NCBI GenBank assembly: GCA_900104495.1
Contig: FMXS01000024.1
Location: 1-32,117, forward strand
Length of the DNA stretch: 32,117 nucleotides
Source of the DNA: Ruminococcaceae bacterium FB2012
GTDB taxonomy: Bacteria > Bacillota > Clostridia > Oscillospirales > Ruminococcaceae
Direction: 5' to 3'
The notes under the pieces were generated by a model, which saw only the letters and a program-made list of their open reading frames with translations, ran no database searches and was not told where the DNA came from. Within the stretch, counting starts at the first letter, position 1, and the number at the start of each line of letters is the position of its first letter. Positions 8,590 to 15,785 of this stretch are shown one piece after another. The position numbers and the translations under genes are program-made.

Positions 8590-9582
8590 TCAGGTAACAG
8601 ATAAAATCGTAGCCACTAAGGCGGAATCAGCCATAAGGATCGAGAGAGTCACGATCTCATTTGTTACGAACATAGTCGTGATATTGGAGATCGCGGTCAT
8701 ATAGTCGGAGCCTTCACTGCAATAGTCTAGGGAAAGCAGCATTGCCGAGTGCATAAGTCTCTCGGATTTGTTGAAGCCCGTGAAAGTGCCTTTATACGGT
8801 GTTTGCTGCGCCAGTTCATCGTCAACGGCACAGATGTCGTCAAGCAGTGTATTTACATCCGCATCCAGCACTGCAGCACCTGCCAGCATAGCTATTGACA
8901 GATTCTTGCTGTACTTGCGCCCTCTCTCACGAAGCCCGTCAAACAGCGCCTTGAAGCGGCTGCACTTTTCCTCCGTGGGCATATCCGAAACAGCCAATAC
9001 CTGAGCCGCAGTCTGAACAGCATTGGTATCACCGTAGGGCTTGAGCTCTGCCATGATCTTTTCGGTCTCCTCCACCACCTGCTCGGGAGTTCTGTTTTTC
9101 AGCGCCAGCAATACAGACATCACCGCATCTTCAGCACCGGTAACGAACCTATGCTTTTTCTTGACAGCATCAAATATCTCCTTGCTGCGTGTGATGAGAT
9201 CCTCTGCTTTGCAGGAGGCCTCCAGCCTTTTCATCATAAGCGATAACCCCGCAAAATGATCTGAGGACCCGAAGGCCGCGGAAAGCATCTTATTGTATTC
9301 CAACGCGCTTTTCATCTCGCTTTCGGGGTCGCTGCTCACGGCGAGCATACACACCGTAGGGGCGTGAGCATTGCCGCGGAAAGCTGATAATGTCCCGGCA
9401 TTTTCCTTGACGATCTGCTTGCACTTTTTGATGACTTCGGGATCCGCAGTCTTACCGTTTGCGGTGAAAATATATGCACCCAAAGGATAGACATAGGAAA
9501 TGGCTTCATGCTTGACCTCTTTTCTGACGGCCTCATAGTTTTTGATGTACTCGTCACAGATGCGCTTTAAAGAATCTCTCAT
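8590..9582 (-). CDS. DUF4003 family protein
   Basis: This 330-aa, largely helical soluble protein has no signal peptide. The layout, with an N-terminal 'ISYVYPLGAYIFTANGK', a central 'NAHAPTVCMLAVSSDPESE' and a C-terminal 'MTAISNITTMFVTNEIVTLSIL', fits the DUF4003 family, whose function is unknown. GGAG lies 10 bases before the ATG. It is the first gene of the signalling operon: the gap to the diguanylate cyclase is 118 bases, and transcription probably starts at the strong promoter near 9875-9903, leaving a leader of about 285 bases. Confidence 0.8.
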   Translation of the reverse strand: MRDSLKRICDEYIKNYEAVRKEVKHEAISYVYPLGAYIFTANGKTADPEVIKKCKQIVKENAGTLSAFRGNAHAPTVCMLAVSSDPESEMKSALEYNKMLSAAFGSSDHFAGLSLMMKRLEASCKAEDLITRSKEIFDAVKKKHRFVTGAEDAVMSVLLALKNRTPEQVVEETEKIMAELKPYGDTNAVQTAAQVLAVSDMPTEEKCSRFKALFDGLRERGRKYSKNLSIAMLAGAAVLDADVNTLLDDICAVDDELAQQTPYKGTFTGFNKSERLMHSAMLLSLDYCSEGSDYMTAISNITTMFVTNEIVTLSILMADSALVATILSVT

Positions 9583-9718
9583 TTTTTTATATCTCCGTTG
9601 ATAATAATTTTTTTCGGCTAAGGCTTACAACTGAATCGAACCGTTTCTCCGCCTGAGTGCAGCACAGATCACAAACGGTCGTTTTCAAAACAACAAAAGC
9701 GCACCCCGCAGGATATTC

Positions 9719-9811
9719 CTATCTCGCAGAGTACGCATTTATCTGATGATCTGAAGAGAAACGGGCGCAGCTTCGCCTTGCTTGCGTGCTTGGATCATAC
9801 CGCATAGACAT
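9719..9811 (-). CDS. possible 30-aa leader peptide in the DUF4003 operon leader
   Basis: A short frame (starts MSMRYDPSTQARRS) follows a GGGGG ribosome-site-like stretch 12 bases upstream of its ATG. It lies within the long leader between the 9875-9903 promoter and the DUF4003 gene, and a 7-bp inverted repeat (ACGGGCG at 9761-9767, CGCCCGT at 9813-9819) encloses most of it. I recognise no family. The leader may act as a structured RNA rather than encode a peptide. Confidence 0.2.
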   Translation of the reverse strand: MSMRYDPSTQARRSCARFSSDHQINAYSAR

Positions 9812-9874
9812 ACGCCCGTCAGCCCCCTTCAAGTGAATTAAATGTGTACAGTATGTAACATTTTTGCTATTTAT

Positions 9875-9903
9875 ACTATACCACATTTTGGTAATAATGT
9901 CAA
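9875..9903 (-). promoter_or_regulatory. strong promoter of the DUF4003/GGDEF/cyclase operon
   Basis: On the minus strand TTGACA (9898-9903) and TATAGT (9875-9880) are separated by 17 bp. The first gene begins at 9582, so the leader is about 285 bases, unusually long. Confidence 0.75.
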
Positions 9904-10133
9904 GGGTATATGCTGCTGCAAAGCTGTTTTTCACCGAGAGCATGAGGCAGTGTGTTCCGCTCGTGCATAAGAGCAGACATTTGGTGCATCGAATTATTCC
10001 TGCACGGTGGATGATCCCGCAAATGCTCCCGAAAAACCGGCTGCTGGTTCGACTGGGCTGCTGTCACTGATGAGATCTTTACCAACGAGCAGCTTGGCTT
10101 TCTTTTACAGGCACACAAAAAAAGCGTCCGCAC

Positions 10134-10310
10134 TAAGGAGGGGCTGCCGGAGAAGCATTCATCGGGTATCACGGTCACAGAGGCGGGGAGGGTCACGTTC
10201 ACAAGCTTGGAATTCTTGAAAAGCCCCGGAGCCAGCGCGGTCACTTTTTTGCAGCCGACCTCGTCGGGGATAATAAGGTTCTCGTAGCTGTCCTTGCCTT
10301 TATACATCAT
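10134..10310 (-). pseudogene. fragment of a BspA-type leucine-rich repeat protein
   Basis: About 59 residues read as two LRR_5 (BspA/TpLRR) units: 'YENLIIPDEVGCKKVTALA', 'LFKNSKLVNVTLPASVTVI' and 'PDECFSGSPSL'. The remainder of the frame is unlike any leucine-rich repeat, there is no ribosome binding site before the ATG, and a stop lies shortly upstream. This is a short remnant of a surface-protein gene. Confidence 0.6.
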
Positions 10311-10421
10311 CCGCCCGAAAAGCTGTCAACAGGAAGAAAAAATTACATCAAGGCTGCATCCTGTTCGGCTGTAAATACAAAAAAATCTTGCTTGCTGCGG
10401 GATGTTTGGGAAAAACGGCGA

Positions 10422-10450
10422 TTGCTTTTAATGTGAGGCTGTGGTATACT
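10422..10450 (+). promoter_or_regulatory. promoter of the permease gene
   Basis: TTGCTT (10422-10427) and TATACT (10445-10450) are 17 bp apart. A start near 10457 excludes the upstream in-frame start at 10441 and supports translation from 10510. Confidence 0.65.
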
Positions 10451-10509
10451 TTTCAATGGCGTGTCAGCGCCGTGGGATTTCGTATAAAAAGGGAAGTTAC
10501 AAAGCAACA

Positions 10510-11655
10510 ATGGATAAAGTCAAAGCATTTCTGAAAAAAGAACTGATGCTCACCGTGTCGGCGGCAGCGGCTGTCGCTGCAATGTTCATCACGCCGCCGA
10601 GTAAACGGCTGCTTACCGACATAGACTGGCGCACACTGGGAACGCTGCTGATGATGCTGTGCGTGCTTGAGGGATTCAAGCAGGAAAACGTGCTGCGGCC
10701 TGTGGTGTCGCTGGCATCGAGACTGAAAAAGATGACGAGCGTGTCGCTGTTTCTGATATTCGGCGTGTTTTTCACGTCGATGTTCGTGACCAACGACGTT
10801 TCGCTGATAATCTTTGTGCCGCTGACGATAATGATATTTCGCAGCGCAGGCAAGGAAAAGTACATACTGCCGGTCATCTCGATGGAGAACATCGCCGCGG
10901 TAAGAGGCTCGCTGCTGACGCCCTTCGGCAGTCCGCAGAACCTGTTCCTTTACGGGCAGTCGGGAACGAGCGCCAAGAATTTCATACTGCATATGCTGCC
11001 CCTCAATGTGATGTCGGCGGTGCTGTTGGTGATATTCGTGCTGGTGCTCTACCGCAAGGATCTTGGTGAGACTATCGAGATAGACACTTCAAAAACAGCA
11101 TCGGAATGGCTGCCGCAGGGCAGGGTGAAAAGGATCTCATATGCGCTGCTGTTTTTGTTCGTGATAGGCGTTATCGTGACGAGAACACAGTACTGGTACA
11201 TTGCGCTTGCCGTCGTGCTCGGCGTGATAGCGGTGGTGGACAGAGGGCTTTTCCGCAAGGTCGATTATGTGCTGCTGTTCACGTTCCTGTGCTTTTTCAT
11301 TTTCTCGTCGTCTGTCGCTGCAAACGAAGGCATCTCAAAGTTTCTCGGCAAAGCCGTTGCCGGCAACGAATACTGGTGGTCCATAGGACTGAGCCAGCTC
11401 ATCTCGAACGTGCCTGCATCTATCGTGCTGTATCCGTTCACGACGAATTTTGCAGGACTTATCTACGGTGCAGATACGGCGGGCCTCGTCTCGCTGATAG
11501 GTTCGCTGGCAAGTGTTATCAATTACCGCATATACGTCAGGGAGTATCCCGGTCAGGGCGGAAAGTTCGTCAAGGTGTTCACGCTGGTGAGCTGGGCCTT
11601 CTTTGCTATCGTGGTGATACCCGGCTTCCTGCTCAGCCGCTGGAGCTTTTTCTGA
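10510..11655 (+). CDS. SLC13/CitMHS-type (ion transporter superfamily) anion permease
   Basis: This 381-aa integral membrane protein has about ten to eleven hydrophobic segments. The stretches 'SMFVTNDVSLIIFVPLTI' in the first half and 'GLSQLISNVPASIVLYPF' in the second match the paired hairpin motifs (TNDV/SNVP) of the ion transporter superfamily (ArsB, NhaD, CitMHS, DASS). These export or import anions or organic acids, often with sodium or protons. The substrate cannot be told from sequence. The ATG at 10510 (MDKVKAFLKKE) is used because the promoter lies just upstream; the ribosome site (GGGAAG) is weak and 14 bases away. The next gene is convergent, beyond a shared terminator. Confidence 0.8.
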   Translation: MDKVKAFLKKELMLTVSAAAAVAAMFITPPSKRLLTDIDWRTLGTLLMMLCVLEGFKQENVLRPVVSLASRLKKMTSVSLFLIFGVFFTSMFVTNDVSLIIFVPLTIMIFRSAGKEKYILPVISMENIAAVRGSLLTPFGSPQNLFLYGQSGTSAKNFILHMLPLNVMSAVLLVIFVLVLYRKDLGETIEIDTSKTASEWLPQGRVKRISYALLFLFVIGVIVTRTQYWYIALAVVLGVIAVVDRGLFRKVDYVLLFTFLCFFIFSSSVAANEGISKFLGKAVAGNEYWWSIGLSQLISNVPASIVLYPFTTNFAGLIYGADTAGLVSLIGSLASVINYRIYVREYPGQGGKFVKVFTLVSWAFFAIVVIPGFLLSRWSFF

Positions 11656-11710
11656 AGCTGTCGGACGGTACACGCTGACGGAAGCGGCAAGCGATATCTC
11701 CGGACATCAA

Positions 11711-11741
11711 AAAACTCGTAAACCACGTGTTTACGAGTTTT
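11711..11741. terminator. bidirectional terminator between the permease and recombinase genes
   Basis: A perfect 13-bp inverted repeat (AAAACTCGTAAAC / GTTTACGAGTTTT) with a 5-base loop is flanked by A and T runs on both sides, so it can stop both convergent genes. The recombinase stop codon (11731-11733) lies inside its arm. Confidence 0.85.
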
Positions 11742-13275
11742 TCTTTTGGTGCGGCAAACCGTAACTTGTAAGAACACCCTCGGAAGCCGCTGTAACTTCC
11801 TTAAAATCAATGGTAATATCCTGCATATCGTCATAGTGACAGCAGATAATGAGCTTGTCTGAATAAACGAAAATCTTTTCAATAAAGTAATCTAATACAA
11901 AATCCCTAGTCGCAGGGTCTTTAAAATCTGCGTGCTTATACATCTCATAGTATTCCTTCATACGACGTGTATCATTCATAGCGAGCTTTTTGACACGCTC
12001 GGTATCAATTGCAGCTATTAGGCTTTTTTTACGCTCTTCAAGTTCTTGTAGACGTGCCTGTGTAGTGTCGGAGAAGATACCCTTTTCAATAGCTTTGACT
12101 ATGTTTTTTAACGCCTGTTCTGTCTCGTTAAGACTGCTTTCAAGGGCGTTGATATAGCTGTCATCACCGTAGTGATTCTCATAGTATTTAACTATATCAG
12201 CCGCAAGGCTTGCAAGGTTCTCACTGTCGCTCAGAAAGCCGTCAAGAACGGATATCACAAGGTTTTCGAGTTTGTCTTTGCCAACATCTTTGAGATTGCA
12301 GGACTTTTTCTTATAATGATTGATGCAACTATAATAGTAGTATCTCTTGCCTCTTTTTGAAGTTCCTGCCGTACCGTGCATAGAAGAACCACAATGACCA
12401 CAGAACAGCTTACCTGTCAGCCAATAGCGAGGAGCAGGTTCATCAGCGGTAGTTTTAGCTCTATGCTTGTTAAGTTCAAAACGTTTCTGCACCTTGTCAT
12501 ACAATTCTTTTGAGATTATTGCAGGCATTCCATCAGGGATAACCACATCACCGAAGCGGTATTCACCAAAATAAGAACGATTTTTCAAAATGCCTCTAAG
12601 GCTATTTATGGTAAATTCGTTTCCTCTTGACGTTCTTATGCCCTGAGCATTAAGTTCACGGATAATAACGGTAATCGGCTTTCCCTCAGCATAATCAGTG
12701 AAAATCTGCCGAACAATGGGAGCTGTATCTTCGTCTATGACATAGTGCTTATTTGAATCGTGAGTATACCCTAAAAGAGCTACGCCGTTATAAAGCCCAA
12801 GTTTAGCATTATAAGACAATCCTCGAATAACGTTCTGAGATAGCTGCTTTGAATAAAATTCAGCATAGGCTTCAAATACAGCCTCTATTAAGGGACTTGT
12901 GAGATTATCATCGGGGAGAGCTTCGGCGATATAACATATTCGGCAGCCTGCTTTATTAATCACACTTTTTGCGAAAACAAGTTCTGCTCGATCACGCCCG
13001 AGGCGATCTGTTTTCCAAAGAATGAGAACAGCAGGCTTTAAAACTTCTATTTCTGAGAGCATAAGTTGATATTGAGGACGATTAGCAGTAGTACCAGAAA
13101 TAGCCCTGTCAGCGTATTCCTTAACAAGAGTATATCCGTTCTTTTCGGCATAAAGCCGAGCCTGTTCCTGCTGTTGTTCTATGGACGCATCGTTTTGTGA
13201 TTGAGAGGAATAGCGGTAGTACGCAATCGCAAGATTGTTCTCATTCTGAACGAATTGAGACTTTCTATTGCCCAT
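11731..13275 (-). CDS. Large serine recombinase (site-specific integrase)
   Basis: This 514-aa protein has an N-terminal resolvase domain with YYRYSSQSQ (catalytic Ser about residue 23 from this start) and KTDRLGRDRAE, then a Recombinase domain (GIRTSRGNEFTINSLRGILKN), a zinc ribbon (CGHCGSSMHGT with a later SCIN pair), and a C-terminal coiled coil. Such enzymes integrate and excise phages and mobile elements by serine-linked strand exchange. The start at 13275 follows GGAGG by 8 bases; an upstream in-frame start at 13290 has no such site. It lies at the left end of the element carrying the defence cassette and the relaxase, and its last codons overlap one copy of the 16-bp flanking repeat. 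It is probably the element's own integrase. Confidence 0.95.
   Translation of the reverse strand: MGNRKSQFVQNENNLAIAYYRYSSQSQNDASIEQQQEQARLYAEKNGYTLVKEYADRAISGTTANRPQYQLMLSEIEVLKPAVLILWKTDRLGRDRAELVFAKSVINKAGCRICYIAEALPDDNLTSPLIEAVFEAYAEFYSKQLSQNVIRGLSYNAKLGLYNGVALLGYTHDSNKHYVIDEDTAPIVRQIFTDYAEGKPITVIIRELNAQGIRTSRGNEFTINSLRGILKNRSYFGEYRFGDVVIPDGMPAIISKELYDKVQKRFELNKHRAKTTADEPAPRYWLTGKLFCGHCGSSMHGTAGTSKRGKRYYYYSCINHYKKKSCNLKDVGKDKLENLVISVLDGFLSDSENLASLAADIVKYYENHYGDDSYINALESSLNETEQALKNIVKAIEKGIFSDTTQARLQELEERKKSLIAAIDTERVKKLAMNDTRRMKEYYEMYKHADFKDPATRDFVLDYFIEKIFVYSDKLIICCHYDDMQDITIDFKEVTAASEGVLTSYGLPHQKKNS
11744..11759. repeat. candidate attachment site, left copy
   Basis: TTTTGGTGCGGCAAAC is repeated exactly and in the same orientation at 23459-23474, on the far side of the relaxase gene. 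It falls inside the 3' end of the recombinase gene, so insertion would set the protein's last residues. It is a plausible core or half-site of the attachment sites, but the exact crossover cannot be fixed from one sequence. Confidence 0.55.
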
Positions 13276-13369
13276 GAAATTAACCTCCATATTTAATCAT
13301 ATAACACATTATTTGTGTTGTCATAGTTATTTTGATTATAGTTAGGTTTGATGAAATTGTTGCGAAAAA

Positions 13370-14497
13370 TTAGTTGACATCATATATGATTCCAATATCA
13401 TGCAATCTATTTAATAGAACAACTATATTTTCAACTTGGGTTTCTTCCTTATAAACAATTGAAATATAATTTCTTTTATCTGGTACAACAGTGTTGTCTT
13501 TCTGCTTGGTTCCAATAACAGCCTTCAAGTCAGAAGGAGCAAATGTAAAACTGAGAGGCTTGTCTCTATCAATTTGTAAATCCGTGTTTCCAGAAATAAT
13601 AGAGGAAATATCTTCTTCTGTTACGATGCAATCGTTATTTGCTCCAAAAAGGAATTTTATGTATCTGCTCTTATATCCAGAAATACTCACCAACTTTTTC
13701 AATAGTTCAAATGATTTTTCAAAATTATATAAAGAAATACTATATCTAATAAAACTGTTGTTTTGATTTTGTATAAAAAAATCATTTTTTGATTCATCGA
13801 ATTTTTTATGGTATTTCAGTTTGATTCCCTCAACAGTAATGAAAGTATCTCCATTTTGTGATGTACACTTTGAATAAGGAATACTGTTACTATCCAGATA
13901 CGCTACTATTTTCTCATAAATTGAATCTATATCGTGCTCAACTTTGCTTCCATCAGATTCTGTATACTTAGGAACCATATCAAATAACGCGCCACTCATA
14001 AAATCTCTAATCGTACTTATACCACCAGTATCTCCTTCAATTGTTTTTTTAATAGCATAAAAATCGTCTTCAACAAAGCTCTCAGGAAAACTACAGGAAA
14101 ACTCCCTGTTAATTATGCTAACAAAATTATTTAAACTATCCCCTGATGTGATATTAAATCCCTGTAATAAGTTTAATGGCGGTTTCAATGAACCTATATT
14201 TACGCCAATTCCTACTGGAACAACTTGAATGCCTTTGGAATACGCAAATCCAGCTTCAAAATAAATCCATCCAGAAGAAAGCGAGGTCTCAGTTGCAAAT
14301 ACAAACATTATTCTTGCTTCTTTCAGACCTTCTTCAACTTTGTGGATCCAGTTACTGCCGAACGGTATGCTTTGACCATCACTAGACATAAATATGTCTA
14401 CTGTTCCTGATGTTATTTTTCCTAGTTTATCTTTTAATGGAAGGATAATATCTCTATCCTTTGATGAATGACTAAAGAATATTACTGGTTTATCCAT
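13370..14497 (-). CDS. TIR-domain protein (putative NAD-consuming effector)
   Basis: This 375-aa protein begins with a bacterial TIR domain (about residues 1-140): VIFFSHSSKDRD, then SSGWIYFEAGFAY, then VVPVGIG. Glu81 in the W-x3-E arrangement is at the position of the catalytic Glu of TIR NADases. The remaining 230 residues, with many short beta and helical stretches, are unknown and may sense a signal. TIR proteins of this kind act in anti-phage defence by depleting NAD+ or by making cyclic ADP-ribose signals; activity here is inferred. It ends the cassette operon, 33 bases after the 100-aa gene, and is much more AT-rich than the chromosomal genes to the left. Confidence 0.85.
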   Translation of the reverse strand: MDKPVIFFSHSSKDRDIILPLKDKLGKITSGTVDIFMSSDGQSIPFGSNWIHKVEEGLKEARIMFVFATETSLSSGWIYFEAGFAYSKGIQVVPVGIGVNIGSLKPPLNLLQGFNITSGDSLNNFVSIINREFSCSFPESFVEDDFYAIKKTIEGDTGGISTIRDFMSGALFDMVPKYTESDGSKVEHDIDSIYEKIVAYLDSNSIPYSKCTSQNGDTFITVEGIKLKYHKKFDESKNDFFIQNQNNSFIRYSISLYNFEKSFELLKKLVSISGYKSRYIKFLFGANNDCIVTEEDISSIISGNTDLQIDRDKPLSFTFAPSDLKAVIGTKQKDNTVVPDKRNYISIVYKEETQVENIVVLLNRLHDIGIIYDVN

Positions 14498-14530
14498 AAA
14501 CGCTCCCCTTTTTTGTGAACACCTTAAACA

Positions 14531-14833
14531 TTATAGATATTTCTCTTTCAGCAGCTTTGCAACTCGCAAATGAGCTATATTTGAGCTTTTATATAACTCT
14601 TCTACAACCTCAGGAATTGTTTTGTTAGCGTAAATTCCTTTATTTGTTTTATCTGTATCTATACCATAATAGTTCAAAAATGTTTTGCTCAGCCATCCGT
14701 GATAGTCCTCTGTTCTGAACATTTTTTCTTCAATAGCTGTTAGACTTAATCCTTGAAATAAGTAATAGTACATTATTTCAGGGACAAGATCGTTTATACT
14801 GCGATGACTGAATAGATCATAAGTTTTAAACAT
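14531..14833 (-). CDS. small unknown protein of the defence cassette (100 aa)
   Basis: This short soluble protein starts MFKTYDLFSHRSINDLV and appears mostly helical. I do not recognise a family. It begins one base after the DUF4420 gene's stop codon and precedes the TIR gene by 33 bases, so it must be part of the same transcript. The tight coupling suggests that it acts with the nuclease-like protein or as a specificity or control factor. It may also be part of an adaptor between the restriction module and the TIR protein. Confidence 0.75.
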   Translation of the reverse strand: MFKTYDLFSHRSINDLVPEIMYYYLFQGLSLTAIEEKMFRTEDYHGWLSKTFLNYYGIDTDKTNKGIYANKTIPEVVEELYKSSNIAHLRVAKLLKEKYL

Positions 14834-14834
14834 A

Positions 14835-15785
14835 TCATACCTCCGTAAGCCAAGAGATCATATCCTGCTCACTTAATGCTGATGAAGTGTCAAGAGCACA
14901 ATCATATTCTGCATTAAAGACACCATCAGGAGTTTTCTCATTGAAGTGTGGAATATCCTTTGCATTATAATATCGTAAATTTGCCTTAGTGTATGTGCTA
15001 TCATATTTTATGCGATATAGTTCTTCGCTGTCAATCTGAGAAATTGTTGATTCTATGTGAACCAGTAAAGCGTAATTATCAGCAAACTTATCTCTTATCT
15101 GTTCAATCAATTCTCCAAGGGATTCGCCATAATCATTTTTCTGGAGCATTATGGATACAATTCTTATATCATAAAGTTCACTCAGAAGTTGATCATGCTT
15201 AAAATGATGAGTTCGGCTGGTCTTTATTGTGGATTTTATTTCTAAGCGTTTTTTGTCGTTGATAGAGAAGTCAAATTTCATCATGTTTTTTGACTGCCAA
15301 CACTTTGAAATATCACAACCTACTTTATAGAAATGGAGTATTACATATAGTTCAGCATACAGCCCTTGAATTTCAATTTCAGATACTTGTCTCTTTCTAT
15401 CAAATAGAGAAGAGATAGACGAAAATAGCTTTGACAAATATAGCTGATCATTGTCTCTTTCACCCTGAGCAAAAGCCTTAGTAAGACGAATAAAAGCAAG
15501 TACCTTATCTTCATTTTCCTCTTTACAGGTGAGAAGATGAACAATTTGTGTTTTTTCTTCATCATCACTTTTGAAAGTACATTTTTTATTAAATGCAAAT
15601 CTTAGTGACTTTGTCTCCTGATAAATAGGCGCAAAGCGAGGCATATTTGATGGAATCATAAAGACAATATTATTATCATTGTCTTTGCCAAAATAACAAG
15701 AACTGTTTTCTACAGAAAAAACCTCATAAGACTGTGAAACAGCAGATTTATCTTTAAGTTTTTCTAAGATTGTTTTACTATCCAT
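14835..15785 (-). CDS. PD-(D/E)XK motif protein (DUF4420), MzaD-like
   Basis: This 316-aa protein has a restriction-endonuclease-like core: Glu145 in GLYAELYVI, Asp172 in KFDFSIND and Glu182-x-Lys184 in RLEIKST, the pattern of PD-(D/E)XK nucleases. The order after a Z1 gene is the hallmark of DUF4420 proteins, which in described MZA-type systems lie with MutL-like and Z1 proteins. It probably cuts DNA under the control of the two ATPases. Its start overlaps the Z1 gene's end by 8 bases, indicating translational coupling. DNA cleavage is inferred from the motif only. Confidence 0.85.
   Translation of the reverse strand: MDSKTILEKLKDKSAVSQSYEVFSVENSSCYFGKDNDNNIVFMIPSNMPRFAPIYQETKSLRFAFNKKCTFKSDDEEKTQIVHLLTCKEENEDKVLAFIRLTKAFAQGERDNDQLYLSKLFSSISSLFDRKRQVSEIEIQGLYAELYVILHFYKVGCDISKCWQSKNMMKFDFSINDKKRLEIKSTIKTSRTHHFKHDQLLSELYDIRIVSIMLQKNDYGESLGELIEQIRDKFADNYALLVHIESTISQIDSEELYRIKYDSTYTKANLRYYNAKDIPHFNEKTPDGVFNAEYDCALDTSSALSEQDMISWLTEV

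Noticed and set aside
7716..8597. 293-codon plus-strand frame
   Set aside because: It is opposite the GAF-GGDEF gene and has no ribosome site or recognisable domain.
9761..9819. c-di-GMP (GEMM) riboswitch before the diguanylate cyclase operon
   Set aside because: The conserved GEMM core and tetraloop receptor sequences could not be found; only a simple inverted repeat is seen.
11106..11678. 190-codon frame overlapping the permease gene in another frame
   Set aside because: The permease frame has membrane segments and superfamily motifs; this one is Arg/Cys-rich shadow.
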